DNA from: Bradyrhizobium septentrionale | Lineage (GTDB): Bacteria; Pseudomonadota; Alphaproteobacteria; Rhizobiales; Xanthobacteraceae | Direction of reading: 5' to 3' | DNA length: 64,000 nucleotides | Assembly (NCBI RefSeq): GCF_011516645.4 | Contig: NZ_CP088285.1 | Coordinates: forward strand, 4,792,501-4,856,500 | Shown: one piece after another, positions 34,878 to 43,881 of the stretch | Numbering within the stretch: the stretch's first letter is position 1 | Layout: the number at the start of each line of letters is the position of its first letter | Notes under the pieces: model-generated | Told to the model about the DNA's origin: nothing | Database searches by the model: none | What the model saw: the letters and a program-made list of their open reading frames with translations, nothing else | Made by a program: the position numbers and the translations under genes

Positions 34878-34912
34878 CTATGGTAGGAGAGTCGGCTGTC
34901 CAGAAGCTGACG
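34878..34912 (-). promoter_or_regulatory. tts box, minus strand
   Basis: The minus-strand core GTCAGCTTCTGGACAGCC keeps the first half-site exactly and diverges in the second half. It points toward the effector starting at 34781. Confidence 0.65.
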
Positions 34913-34962
34913 AGCTGCCAGGAAAGCAGCTATGTCAACTCGCATGCTGTGGCCTGCCGCAC

Positions 34963-35155
34963 CTAGGCACTGACGCTGATATCCGTCATATCGGGATGTA
35001 GGAGAGGCGGCGGCTCTGCCGCGTTCGGGAGGTTCTCCCTCGACTTCGCTTGTCTGGCCTCGAGCCGCTTCATATCATCGATGATGGCTTTGATCGTCCC
35101 GCCGGCTTTGATGGCAGGCAACAGCTTTCCAAAGTTCCACACTCGATGCGCGTGG
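34963..35155 (-). pseudogene. Remnant of a serine recombinase C-terminus
   Basis: The minus strand reads LLPAIKAGGTIKAIIDDMKR and LEARQAKSRENL, ending with a proline-rich LHPDMTDISVSA and a stop. This matches the C-terminal end of large serine recombinases. The catalytic part is gone. It marks an old mobile-element junction between two effector genes. Confidence 0.55.
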
Positions 35156-35432
35156 GCGGAAGTTTATCCTATCGAAAGTTACCATCTCTGTTGAATGGTC
35201 AGAGGTGCGTCAGCGGTGAATAGCGATCGCAGCGCGAGAGGTTTCCGTGTACCCGCGGCGGAGAATGTTGTGGCCTTCCGCAGATAAAGGCGCCTGCATA
35301 GCTGCCGGTTCTTAAGGATTGCCGTCACGGCGGATGCCGGCGCGGGCTGCAAGCATATCGTTATGGCGGCCGCGGTCATGATGCGGCTGACTATCCCGCA
35401 CCTGTCGATTTGGATTTCCTTGTGAATCCGAG

Positions 35433-35469
35433 AGAACGCTTTTCGTCAGCCAGGCGGCCCATCTAGTAG
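35433..35469 (+). promoter_or_regulatory. Possible degenerate tts box
   Basis: GCTTTTCGTCAGCCAGGC followed by CCCATCTAG resembles the box before nopB (TTTTCGTCAGCTCGCC, then AATCTA). The first half-site is poorly conserved. It ends about 30 bases before the start of the large effector candidate. Confidence 0.4.
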
Positions 35470-35500
35470 GCTGCACATTCTCACTGATCGGAGATGGAAT

Positions 35501-37765
35501 ATGACCGGCATTGGCCGACCAGACAAATCGCCCGTTGGGCCTACAGGAGCGGACAGCACGTGGAGATCGAGCGGTTCGCGCTCGCAGTACGATCTCGCCC
35601 CAGGGGAAGGTGGCCAATCGTTCGACTCCGTCGTCGAGCGTATGCGCCCCGGGCCTCAAGATAGAACGGCGCCGCTCGCCGGCCAACCGCGAACTTCGGG
35701 TGGCGCAGTCCCCATTTCCTCGAGTGGCGACGATGTCAATGCAGCAGAGCGAATGGATAGCCTGCTTAAGGAACTTGATGCTTGCCGCAATGCGGCTATG
35801 CAATGTCGGAACTCGTCTGAGGCGCAAAACTTGATCGATCAGCTCGTCAAGGCCGGCTCAACAGTCCTGGACTACTACGCAAGCTTGCCCGCGCATCTGG
35901 CGCGGAGCATGCTGTCTGACGATCAGGCCCGCCGGGTCCGCGACGAGGTGCTCGATGCGGCTGACCAATGCAACACACTGGCCACGCCGACAATCTACGC
36001 CTTGGAGCAGAACAGGAAGAATGCGGCAACCGTGCTTGGCCGGATGCGCCAATCCAACGCTCCGCCCGACCAGCTGAGCCGCGCGGCTTCAAGTGTAGCG
36101 AAGCACCATTTGGCCTGCACGGAGTGGTGGGGGAAGAAGGCATTGCGCTCGGAACGAATGCGGTCGGTCTGCGTGGCCACAGCGAACTTGCCAGGTACAG
36201 CAGCCGAGATGCGGCAGGCCGAAGAGGCCACGCTACGATTGCACACGGGCTGGGCACTGTATACGCAGTGCATGTATCTGCAATCGAAGATCGCCCTCGC
36301 GCAGGTGCTGATTGAGCCGCGGGCGAGCACGTTCGAACCAGCCGTCAAGCAGATCCTCATGGGTGAGGACGGGCGCGCGCGTTTGCTCGCAACCTTCATC
36401 GAGGATGTTTTTCCGGCATTCGTCTCGACAGTCGACGCTGTGCTAAACAGCCAAGGACGGGCGCTCGATGCGGAGCACTGCGCCGTTCTGGAAGGGGTCA
36501 TGGAGCGGCTGTCGGAATTTGGTGGGACGTTGCATGACATCATTGTCGAGTTGAGCGGCGTCGGAACGGGTGCCGACCTCCCAATGGACCTCTTGAACCA
36601 GATCGTGGAGGGCGCGTGGGTCACGGCGGACGACGTCATGCGTCTCGTGGTGGTGCAACCGAAGATGCCGGCCATCATTGGACCACAGGCCGAACATGGG
36701 GCTGGGACGCCGGTCAATACGACCCGCAGGGCTGCAGTCACCGAAGGTAATGCAGCGCGCAGGAAGGGGAAGGGCAAGCGCACGCCGGCTCCTGGCGCGG
36801 GGAGCTCGGCGGCCGGGCTGCCGGAGCCTTTGGTCGCAGGGCCCGACGCCGGCACCCCGCCGACAGCCAGGGTTATCGTGCTCTCGGATCTGGGCACGAA
36901 GAAACTTGCGACTGCGGAGGAGGCACATGCGAGAGCGTCATCGTTAGCGACGGGGCACTTGGCGATATGGCAGGCCCCACCGTCGAAGGAGGCATTGGCG
37001 CGTCTGCTCGAGCGATTGGACGAACTTCTGCAGTTCGATCTGGCCGGTCAGCAAAGGGCCGCCTCGCAAGCGCGCCACATGAAACCCGAGGACGCCGACC
37101 ACGTCGTGGACACTGTCGTCGAGCGCCTGCAGACGCAAGCCGCGGAGATTGAAGCCTGTCTAGCCTCGCTGGAGCAGCCCCGTCGACGCGGTGTATTCAC
37201 GCCCGCGCAAGTGCGCGACGTGCACAGTAAAACAGTCCGGCTCAACGTAATGTTGTCCGATGTGCAGGGGCTTGCCAAGGCTTTGAAGGAACGAAAGGCC
37301 ACGACCAGGATCGATTGCATGAAGACCTACGCCTTTCCGTCGCAGAGTTACCTTGAACACTTGCGGGCGGCCGGGGAGCTGGCGCATCCGGATCCGCCAC
37401 GCGCGTTGAAGGGCGAGCCAGGGACGCTGTTTGAGATCAAACTGCAGCCCAATGCGCTTCGCAATGATACGATGCCAAGTCCAATGTGGGTGCACATCCA
37501 TACGAAGCGGCCGGTATATGCGTGGCAGTTGGCAACGCTGGACGACAGCGACTTCGCCGCTTGCCACGTGAAGTCCAACGAACAGCGCGGCTACAATCGA
37601 CTCTGGCAGAACGCCCGAGCCGCGACGGGTCATGAGAACGTCGTGATCCACCGCGGCAAGCTCACGCCTGCGTTCTGTAGGTCGTTGTTGAGCATAGCCT
37701 CGAGCGACTGCCCAACCTATGCGTTTGCCGAGGCGGAGCAGGGGCCAAAGCGGGCTACTCGATAG
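35501..37765 (+). CDS. Large candidate type III effector
   Basis: A 754-residue cytosolic-type protein with a polar, serine- and glycine-rich first 80 residues suited to T3SS export, long helical regions (about residues 85-390 and 470-600), and a basic linker with GNAARRKGKGKRTPAPG near residue 415 that could serve as a nuclear localisation signal. The C-terminal region contains TLFEIKLQPNALRND, SPMWVHIHTKRPVYAWQLAT and ENVVIHRGKLTPAFCRSLLS. This architecture reminds me of the XopP/RipH (HLK) effector family of Xanthomonas and Ralstonia, but I could not check it. GGAG precedes the ATG. A weak tts-like box lies 30-70 bases upstream. The gene is followed by an IS66 element. No enzymatic signature was found. 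Confidence 0.7.
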   Translation: MTGIGRPDKSPVGPTGADSTWRSSGSRSQYDLAPGEGGQSFDSVVERMRPGPQDRTAPLAGQPRTSGGAVPISSSGDDVNAAERMDSLLKELDACRNAAMQCRNSSEAQNLIDQLVKAGSTVLDYYASLPAHLARSMLSDDQARRVRDEVLDAADQCNTLATPTIYALEQNRKNAATVLGRMRQSNAPPDQLSRAASSVAKHHLACTEWWGKKALRSERMRSVCVATANLPGTAAEMRQAEEATLRLHTGWALYTQCMYLQSKIALAQVLIEPRASTFEPAVKQILMGEDGRARLLATFIEDVFPAFVSTVDAVLNSQGRALDAEHCAVLEGVMERLSEFGGTLHDIIVELSGVGTGADLPMDLLNQIVEGAWVTADDVMRLVVVQPKMPAIIGPQAEHGAGTPVNTTRRAAVTEGNAARRKGKGKRTPAPGAGSSAAGLPEPLVAGPDAGTPPTARVIVLSDLGTKKLATAEEAHARASSLATGHLAIWQAPPSKEALARLLERLDELLQFDLAGQQRAASQARHMKPEDADHVVDTVVERLQTQAAEIEACLASLEQPRRRGVFTPAQVRDVHSKTVRLNVMLSDVQGLAKALKERKATTRIDCMKTYAFPSQSYLEHLRAAGELAHPDPPRALKGEPGTLFEIKLQPNALRNDTMPSPMWVHIHTKRPVYAWQLATLDDSDFAACHVKSNEQRGYNRLWQNARAATGHENVVIHRGKLTPAFCRSLLSIASSDCPTYAFAEAEQGPKRATR

Positions 37766-37847
37766 TTGGAGTGTATCGCAGCAGAGTGCCGTTCGTGGGT
37801 ATCCGTCCGAGGGCGGCCGTCTTGCGAGTTTTTCCGATCTGTAGCTG

Positions 37848-37877
37848 ACTGTCCTTATGGACGTACATAAGGACAGT
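37848..37877. repeat. Perfect 12-bp inverted repeat at the IS66 left end
   Basis: ACTGTCCTTATG and CATAAGGACAGT are exact inverted copies around the loop GACGTA. It sits just before tnpA and could act as an operator, a transcript hairpin or part of the element end. Confidence 0.8.
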
Positions 37878-37892
37878 GCGGTGCTGAGCCGC

Positions 37893-38252
37893 ATGGATTT
37901 GGTGGAGACCGGTCGGCGGCGACGCTGGACGCGTGCGGAGAAGCTCAGAATCGTAGAGGAGAGCTTCTCGGGGCCACGACTGGTGTCGGCGACGGCTCGC
38001 CGGTATGGGATATCACGTCAGCTTCTGCTGAGCTGGCGCAAGGCTTGGACCTGTCATGATCCGGCCGAAGAGGATTCGATCGGCCCGACATTCGTCCCTG
38101 CGATAGTTGCGGCAAGTACGCCGCCAACGACGGAAGCTGTCGAGACAGGTCAGATCGAAATCGTGAGCCCTCAGGGGCTGCGCGTGGTCTTCGGCCCCGG
38201 TGCGGATATCGAGGCGGTCGTTCGAATTGCTCGGGGCCTGGCGCGCCGATGA
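37893..38252 (+). CDS. tnpA: IS66 TnpA (helix-turn-helix accessory protein)
   Basis: A 119-residue protein of the IS66 TnpA type, with the helix-turn-helix region RRRRWTRAEKLRIVEESFSG and SATARRYGISRQLLLSWRKA. The C-terminus reads EIVSPQGLRVVFGPGADIEA, a standard TnpA ending. Start 37893 is preferred; an ATG at 37857 lies inside the 12-bp inverted repeat. It overlaps tnpB by four bases (ATGA). It differs clearly from TnpA of the copy at 52676. Confidence 0.85.
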   Translation: MDLVETGRRRRWTRAEKLRIVEESFSGPRLVSATARRYGISRQLLLSWRKAWTCHDPAEEDSIGPTFVPAIVAASTPPTTEAVETGQIEIVSPQGLRVVFGPGADIEAVVRIARGLARR

Positions 38253-38562
38253 TCCCGATCCCGACGGGCGTGCGGGTGTGGCTGGCGACGGGCCATACCG
38301 ACATGCGGTGCGGCTTTCCGAGCCTGGCTCTGCGCGTGCAGGAAGTGCTCAAGCGCGACGCCATGGGCGGCGGTCTTTTCTGCTTCCGGGGCAAACGCGG
38401 TGATCTATTGAAGGTCATTTGGCACGATGGCCAGGGCGCCTGCTTGTTCGTAAGCGCGCATTTTACTGCACAGGCTGCGCGCGCGGCTGGCCGCGGCGTC
38501 GCGTGGCGCCGGGGCCCAGCGGGATCATCGGAACGGCTTGATTGATCCTGAGCGTTTGACGG

Positions 38563-40164
38563 TCAGCCGCTGTCGTTGTCAGCTGGCAGGTTTTTTTGAG
38601 CGGTGCAATTGAACGGCAACAGATCTTCGATATCGGCGTCTGGCGCGCGTTGGGGCAATTCGGTGAGCGCGTGACGTAGCCATGCATAGGGATCGACGCC
38701 GCATGCCCGGCATGTCAGCACCAAACTGTAGATCACGGCGCTTGCCTTGGCGCCGGCAACGGTGTCGCTGAACAGCCAACTTTTTCGTCCGGTGCAAAAC
38801 GGCCTGATGTCGCGCTCCAGAACATTGTTATCGATCGGGGCGAGACCGTCACTGGTGTAACGGGTCAGATAATCCCATTGGTTGCGTGCATAGGCGATCG
38901 CCTTGCCGGTCAAGCTTTCGGGTAGCACCTTCGGCGCCTGGTCGTCGAGCCAGGTCCGGAAGGCGGCCAATACCGGCAGGCTATGCTGCTGGCGCAGCCG
39001 CAAGGTGTATGCGGCGCGCGTTTCGCCGTCGGGCGGCGTCTGGCGCGCCACCCTCTCGACCTCGTACAACGCCTCGAAGAACTTGAGCGCCTGCAATGGC
39101 GGACCGCCAGGCTTTGTCCTGGCCTTGAGCGCATCGGTAAATTTCCTGCGCGCATGCGCCATACAGCCGAGATGGGTCGCGCCTGTCAGCGTGCGCCAGG
39201 CGTCATAGCCGTCGCTCATCAACAAGCCGCGATAGCCGGCCAGGAAGGCCTGAGGATGTTGCTGGCCGCGACCGGGCTGGTAATCGAACAGCACGACCGG
39301 CTGCGCGCAGTCCTGGCCGCTGCGATAGGCCCACATGAAGGATTTGGCCTGCGCATCACGGCCGTCCTCTTTAAGAACCTGGACCCAGGTTTCGTCGCCG
39401 TGGACCAGGGGCTGCGACATGAGCTTTTGCTGTAGCGCGTCATAGACCCGATGCAGATGCAACTCGCTCGCCCGGATCACCCAGTTGCCCAGCGTCCCGC
39501 GGCTGATGCTGACGTCGGCGCGCCCCAGCGCGTCCGCCACACGGTACAGCGGCGTGCCGTCGACGTATTTGTTGGCGAGCACCAGCGCCAGCGTCGATGG
39601 CGTGGCGACGCTACCCGGCAGCGGCTGCGCCGGCATCGGCGCGGTCACAATCGGGGTGTTCAGCGCGGTGCGCTCGCAGTGACGGCAGGCATATTTGAAC
39701 CGCACATGTTGCAGCACCGACGCCTTGACCTCGACGTGCAACTGCTCGGTGACGGTCTCGCCCATCCGATGCATCCGATTATGGCAGCACGGACAGTCCT
39801 TTTGATCCTCACCCAGATCGTGTTCGACGCGTTGGCGCGGCAGATCGTCAGGCAGCGGCTTGCGGCCGCGTGCCTTCGGCGCCGGCTTTGGAGCCTCCGG
39901 CAATCCCGTGTCCGGCACGGCGACCGCCTCGACATCGTCGTCGTCCCGGCTTTCAGCGGCGGCCTGCTCGGCTTCGTTGAAGATGCGCTCCTTGAGCTTT
40001 TCGCTCTTCGGCGCATACCGGTGCAGGCGCTCCAGGCGCAACTGCTCCTCTAGATGCAGCACGCGTTGTGCGAGTTTCTCGTTTTCGGCCTTCAGCGCCG
40101 CGATCTCGGCCGCGTGCGCCGCGATCAAGGCTTCCAGTTCGTGCGTCGTGGGCTTGCGACTCAT
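38563..40164 (-). CDS. tnpC: IS66 TnpC transposase (inner element)
   Basis: A 533-residue IS66 transposase. It starts with a coiled coil (about residues 8-50), then a zinc-binding region with CPCCHNRMHRMGE and CRHCERTAL, then the DDE core, with the first aspartate in VHGDETWVQVL, the second near LMSDGYDAW, and the C-terminal DNNVLERDIRPFCTGRKSWL. The length is normal and the frame intact. It is the catalytic protein of the inserted element. Confidence 0.94.
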   Translation of the reverse strand: MSRKPTTHELEALIAAHAAEIAALKAENEKLAQRVLHLEEQLRLERLHRYAPKSEKLKERIFNEAEQAAAESRDDDDVEAVAVPDTGLPEAPKPAPKARGRKPLPDDLPRQRVEHDLGEDQKDCPCCHNRMHRMGETVTEQLHVEVKASVLQHVRFKYACRHCERTALNTPIVTAPMPAQPLPGSVATPSTLALVLANKYVDGTPLYRVADALGRADVSISRGTLGNWVIRASELHLHRVYDALQQKLMSQPLVHGDETWVQVLKEDGRDAQAKSFMWAYRSGQDCAQPVVLFDYQPGRGQQHPQAFLAGYRGLLMSDGYDAWRTLTGATHLGCMAHARRKFTDALKARTKPGGPPLQALKFFEALYEVERVARQTPPDGETRAAYTLRLRQQHSLPVLAAFRTWLDDQAPKVLPESLTGKAIAYARNQWDYLTRYTSDGLAPIDNNVLERDIRPFCTGRKSWLFSDTVAGAKASAVIYSLVLTCRACGVDPYAWLRHALTELPQRAPDADIEDLLPFNCTAQKNLPADNDSG

Positions 40165-40289
40165 CGGAGTCTTGAATCGAAGTCATGCCGCCGCGTCAAC
40201 CGGGCTCCCATGTCTTCGTCATGTCTTCGGCCGCGTCATCTGAGAACGGCCATGCCGAAGCCCGATGACGCCGCCCGCATCGAACACGC

Positions 40290-40664
40290 TCAGCCCACGC
40301 TCTGATATTGCCGCACCGGATGACGACGCACCGCCGCGATGTTGATGCCGTCAAGCAGCCAGTGCAGCTCCTCCGTCGTCAGCGTCAGCACCGCCTCCTG
40401 ACTTCGGGGCCAGTGGAATCTGTCGGCCTCCAGCCGCTTCAGCAGCATCCAAAATCCTGACCGATCATAAATCAGCAGCTTGATCCGGTCGCGGCGACGA
40501 TTGCAGAACGCGAACACCGCGCGCTGGAACGGATCCAGCCCCATCGACTGCTCGACCACGATCGCCAGGCTGTTGATGCCCGCCCGGAAGTCAATCGGTT
40601 CGCGGTGAAGGTAGACCCGAAGATCAGACGCCAGTCGGAACATCGCAACGCCCCAGCGCTTCAA
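40290..40664 (-). CDS. tnpB: IS66 TnpB (inner element)
   Basis: A 124-residue IS66 Orf2 (TnpB) protein. It shows the family pattern LYLHREPIDFRAGINSL-like near the start (here VYLHREPIDFRAGINSLAIV), then FAFCNRRRDRIKLLIYDRSG and FWMLLKRLEADRFHWPR. An internal start (MFRLASDL, 40643) is likely the true one. It overlaps the tnpA frame, which favours translational coupling. The frame is intact. Confidence 0.92.
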   Translation of the reverse strand: MKRWGVAMFRLASDLRVYLHREPIDFRAGINSLAIVVEQSMGLDPFQRAVFAFCNRRRDRIKLLIYDRSGFWMLLKRLEADRFHWPRSQEAVLTLTTEELHWLLDGINIAAVRRHPVRQYQSVG

Positions 40665-41070
40665 TCACCGCCGACAGCAACTGCGCGTCGCCGCCTTCCA
40701 GCGAAAGCGTCACGCCGTTGGGCATCGATGCCGTCAGCCGCCCTGCACAGGATCGCTCCGTCGCGCAAACCGCAATCGCGCCAGCAGATCGAGTTGGCGA
40801 CGGCGACGGCGCGCGAACCGGAATAAAGGCTGGCGCAATCGGCGCCCGCGCCTCCGGCTGGCCATCCCCGTTCTGAAGTTGTCGCTTGGCCACCCACTTG
40901 CGCAGCAGGTTCGCGTTCACGCCGTGTTGCAGCGCAAGCCCCGCCAGCGACACGCCAGACTGCAGACAGGCCTCGACCAGCCGCTGTTTGCTGGCCGGAT
41001 CATAGCGACGCCGGCCATTGCGCAACACGCCGACCGTCTCAAGTCTCAAAGGTTCTTCTGGAGTGATCAT
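40624..41070 (-). CDS. tnpA: IS66 TnpA (inner element)
   Basis: A 148-residue TnpA protein with the helix-turn-helix region RRRYDPASKQRLVEACLQSG and LQHGVNANLLRKWVAKRQ. The C-terminus overlaps the start of tnpB by up to 41 bases. It is intact and is the first gene of the inserted element. Confidence 0.9.
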   Translation of the reverse strand: MITPEEPLRLETVGVLRNGRRRYDPASKQRLVEACLQSGVSLAGLALQHGVNANLLRKWVAKRQLQNGDGQPEARAPIAPAFIPVRAPSPSPTRSAGAIAVCATERSCAGRLTASMPNGVTLSLEGGDAQLLSAVIEALGRCDVPTGV

Positions 41071-41354
41071 CGATCGTGTCCACCTCGCTCATGGTGGACA
41101 CCTCATCCCATCCCCGCGCTCAACTGCATAGGTGCGTAGAAAGGAGCGCTTACGCTTGTTCACCAAAAGACTCGAGAGAGGCAGGTTCATCTGGCCATCG
41201 GTTGCTGGTGAATCGGTAACGATCTCTCCGGCGCAGTTGAGCTATCTGTTGTCCGGGATCGATTGGCGCAACCCTCAAGAAACCCAGCGTCCGACGCGGG
41301 TCGGATAGTCGTTTTACGGTTTGAATCTGCGGCTCGATCTGATTCAATGGCTCC

Positions 41355-43028
41355 ATGATATCGAAGCCGGATGATCTTCCATCGGACCTTGTCAGTGCCC
41401 TGGCGGCGCTGCAGGCCGAGCGTGAGGCGCGACAGAAAGCCGAGGCGAAGGCCGCCAACTGGCAGGCGCAAGCCGCGAATGCGCAGGCGAAACTGTCGGA
41501 TACCGAGGCGCTGATCGCTCATCTCGAGTTGCGCATCGAGAAGCTGAAACGCGAACTGTACGGGCAGCGCTCCGAGCGCACGGCGCGGCTGCTCGAGCAG
41601 TTGGAACTGGAGCTCGAAGACCTCGTCGCCACGGCGAGCGAGGATGAGCTTGCGGCGCAGGCCGCAGCGGCGAAGACGCAGAACGTCCGCCCCTTCACGC
41701 GCAAGCGGCCGGTGCGCAAGCCTTGGCCGGACGACATCGAACACGAGCGCGTCGTCATTGACGCTCCGACGAGCTGCGCCTGCTGCGGCGGATCGCGGCT
41801 GGCGAAGGTCGGCGAGGATGTGACCAAGACGCTGGAGGAGATCCCGCGTCGCTTCAAGGTCATCGAAACAGTGCGCGAGAAGTTCACCTGCCGCGATTGC
41901 GAGAAGATCAGCCAGCCGCCTGCGCCGTTCCATGCCACGCCGCGCGGCTTCATCGGCCCACAATTGCTGGCGACGATCCTGTTCGACAAGTTCGGCATGC
42001 ATATCCCGCTCAACCGCCAGAGTGCGCGCTTTAAGGCCGAGAGGATCGATTTGCCGCTGTCGACGCTGGCCGACCAGGTCGGCCACGGGACCTTCGCCGT
42101 CATGCCACTCTTCCACTTGATCGAACGCCATGTGCTCGCTGCTGAGCGCCTTCATGGCGATGACACCACCATCCGTATCCTGGCGAAGGGCAAGTGCACG
42201 ACCGGGCGGATCTGGACTTATGTGCGGGATAACCGGCCCTTTGCCGGGCCTGCGCCGCCGGCGGCGGTCTATTACGCCTCGAGCGACCGACGAGGCGAGC
42301 ATCCGCAGAAGCATCTGGCCGCCTTCGCCGGCATCCTGCAAGCCGATTGCTACAACGGCTTCGAGCCACTGTTCGACCCGCAGAAGAAGGTGCTGCCGAT
42401 TACGCCGGCGTTTTGCTTCGCCCATGCGCGGCGGGGCTTCTTCGAGCTGGCTGACATCGAGAAGAATGCCCGGGAAGGCAAGAGAGGTAAACCGGTCTCT
42501 TCGATCGCGCTGGAGGCGGTCAGGCGCCTGGATGTGTTGTTCGAGATCGAGCGCGCCATTAACGGCTGCGGCGCCGAAGAGCGGCGCGCCGTGCGCCAGG
42601 AAAAGAGCAAGCCGCTCCTCGGGGACATGCACGCCTGGTTGCTGCGTGAGCGCGAAACCCTCTCTCGCTCCTCCGAGGTCCTGAAGCCTATGAATTACAT
42701 GCTCAGGCGCTGGGACGACTTCGCCCGCTTCCTCGACGATGGCAGGATCTGCTTGACCAACAATTGTGCTGAGCGCGCATTGAGAGGCATCGCCTTGGGA
42801 AGGCGCAACTGGACCTTCGCCGGCAGCCAGCGTGGTGCCGACCGTGCCGCCATCATGCTGACGATGATCACGACCTGTCGTCTCAACGACGTCGATCCGA
42901 AAGCCTGGCTCGCCGACGTCCTCGCCCGTATCGCCGATCTTCCCGCATCGCGTCTGCACGAATTGCTGCCCTGGGAATGGAAGCTCCTGCGCCAAGCCGA
43001 CAAGCCCGCCGATCAGCAGGCCGCCTGA
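41355..43028 (+). CDS. tnpC: IS66 TnpC transposase (outer, mosaic element)
   Basis: A 557-residue IS66 transposase with an N-terminal coiled coil (about residues 12-75), a zinc-binding CACCGGSRLAKVGEDVT region, the DDE core with HGDDTTIRILAKGK and LQADCYNGFEPLF, and the C-terminal segment LTNNCAERALRGIALGRRNW. The protein is nearly identical to TnpC at 53469, except for about residues 18-50, where the coiled coil differs and is a few residues longer. The frame is intact, but tnpB of this element is split. A 602-codon open frame on the opposite strand is an artefact of codon bias. Confidence 0.94.
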   Translation: MISKPDDLPSDLVSALAALQAEREARQKAEAKAANWQAQAANAQAKLSDTEALIAHLELRIEKLKRELYGQRSERTARLLEQLELELEDLVATASEDELAAQAAAAKTQNVRPFTRKRPVRKPWPDDIEHERVVIDAPTSCACCGGSRLAKVGEDVTKTLEEIPRRFKVIETVREKFTCRDCEKISQPPAPFHATPRGFIGPQLLATILFDKFGMHIPLNRQSARFKAERIDLPLSTLADQVGHGTFAVMPLFHLIERHVLAAERLHGDDTTIRILAKGKCTTGRIWTYVRDNRPFAGPAPPAAVYYASSDRRGEHPQKHLAAFAGILQADCYNGFEPLFDPQKKVLPITPAFCFAHARRGFFELADIEKNAREGKRGKPVSSIALEAVRRLDVLFEIERAINGCGAEERRAVRQEKSKPLLGDMHAWLLRERETLSRSSEVLKPMNYMLRRWDDFARFLDDGRICLTNNCAERALRGIALGRRNWTFAGSQRGADRAAIMLTMITTCRLNDVDPKAWLADVLARIADLPASRLHELLPWEWKLLRQADKPADQQAA

Positions 43029-43105
43029 CCTTCACGCAACGCCATCATAGAGCTCGCCGTACCCGCGCGCATGCGTCCATCACGCGGTCCTCGTCGTATG
43101 CGTAC
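41533..43105 (+). repeat. Long direct repeat, copy 1 (IS66 tnpC region)
   Basis: This stretch is almost identical to 53627-55199, apart from scattered single-base differences. The two copies lie in the same orientation about 12 kb apart and could recombine. Confidence 0.9.
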
Positions 43106-43881
43106 GTTCGTGGTGATACCCTCGTGGGACCATCCAGCTTCTCGGTGAAGCTACCGTTGAGCGGCTTCCGGGAACCTATCGCCTGATGCGCGCGCGGAAG
43201 TCCGACATGGAGCTCTGTTGAGCGGCTTTGCATCCCCCCGAACGGGGCACTTGGGAAAGGTGCCCACTCCAATATCAACTCGCACTGCCCACGCTTCGAT
43301 TTAGTTCACGATCAATTCCATCCTTGACCCGACGGATCGCAAGAAGTTGCAATCTCGTTTGGGTCTTGCCGCTGGGACCGTCCTGCCATCGATCTTAAAA
43401 CTGTAGCGCCATTCGCCTGGCAGAGCTTCCCGAATGCTGAATTGCACACCTCTGTGTTGCATAAAGTTCTCTCAAGCCCCGGCACGAGCGTCGCGGCCTG
43501 TCGCGCGCCTGCGCCGATCGCGTGCAGATTGACTTTGATTCCTCAATCAACACCGAAGGAAGCCGCCGATCCATAGGACCGGCGGCCAAGTCAAGGGAGG
43601 AAAGCCCCCTAGGGCGGCGGTAGTGAAGGCTACCGCAAGGCACCGCCAACTTCTTGGCGGATCTCGAATAAGCATTTTTGAGACCAGGCTGGAGGATAGT
43701 CCGCCTGTTATCGAATGGAGGCAATGCGAAGAGGTCCACGCATTGTGCACCCCAAGTAATTCAATTTAGACCGAACGAAAAGAAAAAGTTGCGTACGCAT
43801 CGTACCAATTGAGCTCTTTCGCGCTTTCTCATTACATCTTCGACTGGTCGGTGCTTACCGCACAACGTTAGGCAAGCCAGA
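43106..43881. other. Stretch without a recognised gene
   Basis: No convincing gene on either strand. A 114-codon minus-strand frame (43395-43739) has no family features. Small palindromes occur, such as GCCCCCTAGGGC near 43604. The stretch lies downstream of pabA. Confidence 0.45.

Larger units (their letters stand above)
38450..41153 (-). mobile_element. Complete IS66-family element inserted in another IS66
   Basis: A 2704-bp element. The left end GTAAGCGCGCATTTTACTGC matches the reverse complement of the right end, GTAAGCGCTCCTTTCTACGC. An 8-bp target duplication GCTTGTTC flanks it, as is usual for IS66. It carries tnpA, tnpB and tnpC on the minus strand, all apparently intact. Confidence 0.92.
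38249..41308 (+). pseudogene. tnpB: IS66 TnpB, interrupted by insertion
   Basis: The first 67 codons (IPIPTGVRVWLATGHTDMRC through [12 protein letters not shown]) are separated from the last 48 ([16 protein letters not shown] through QRPTRVG) by the 2.7-kb inserted IS66 element. Eight bases, GCTTGTTC, are duplicated at 38442-38449 and 41154-41161. TnpB is essential for IS66 transposition, so this element should not move by itself. Confidence 0.88.
37848..43105 (+). mobile_element. Mosaic IS66-family element interrupted by a second IS66 element
   Basis: tnpA, the first part of tnpB, the end of tnpB and tnpC lie in order on the plus strand, but 38450-41153 is an inserted element. The part right of the insertion is almost identical to the IS66 copy at 52.6-55.2 kb, whereas the part left of it is clearly diverged from that copy, so the host element is a hybrid. 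The right end is set where identity with the other copy stops (43105). The left end is approximate, since I could not pair terminal repeats with confidence. Confidence 0.75.

Noticed and set aside
41187..42995. A 602-codon open frame antisense to IS66 tnpC, and a similar 537-codon frame at 53475-55088
   Set aside because: The GC-rich codon use of tnpC leaves the opposite strand free of stops. The translation lacks any domain, and both copies track the real gene exactly.
43137..43165. tts-like sequence (CCAGCTTCTCGGTGAAGCT)
   Set aside because: Half-site spacing is wrong for a tts box and no gene follows in that direction.
43395..43739. A 114-codon minus-strand frame near the pab genes
   Set aside because: No family features, and similar frames occur by chance in this GC-rich DNA.
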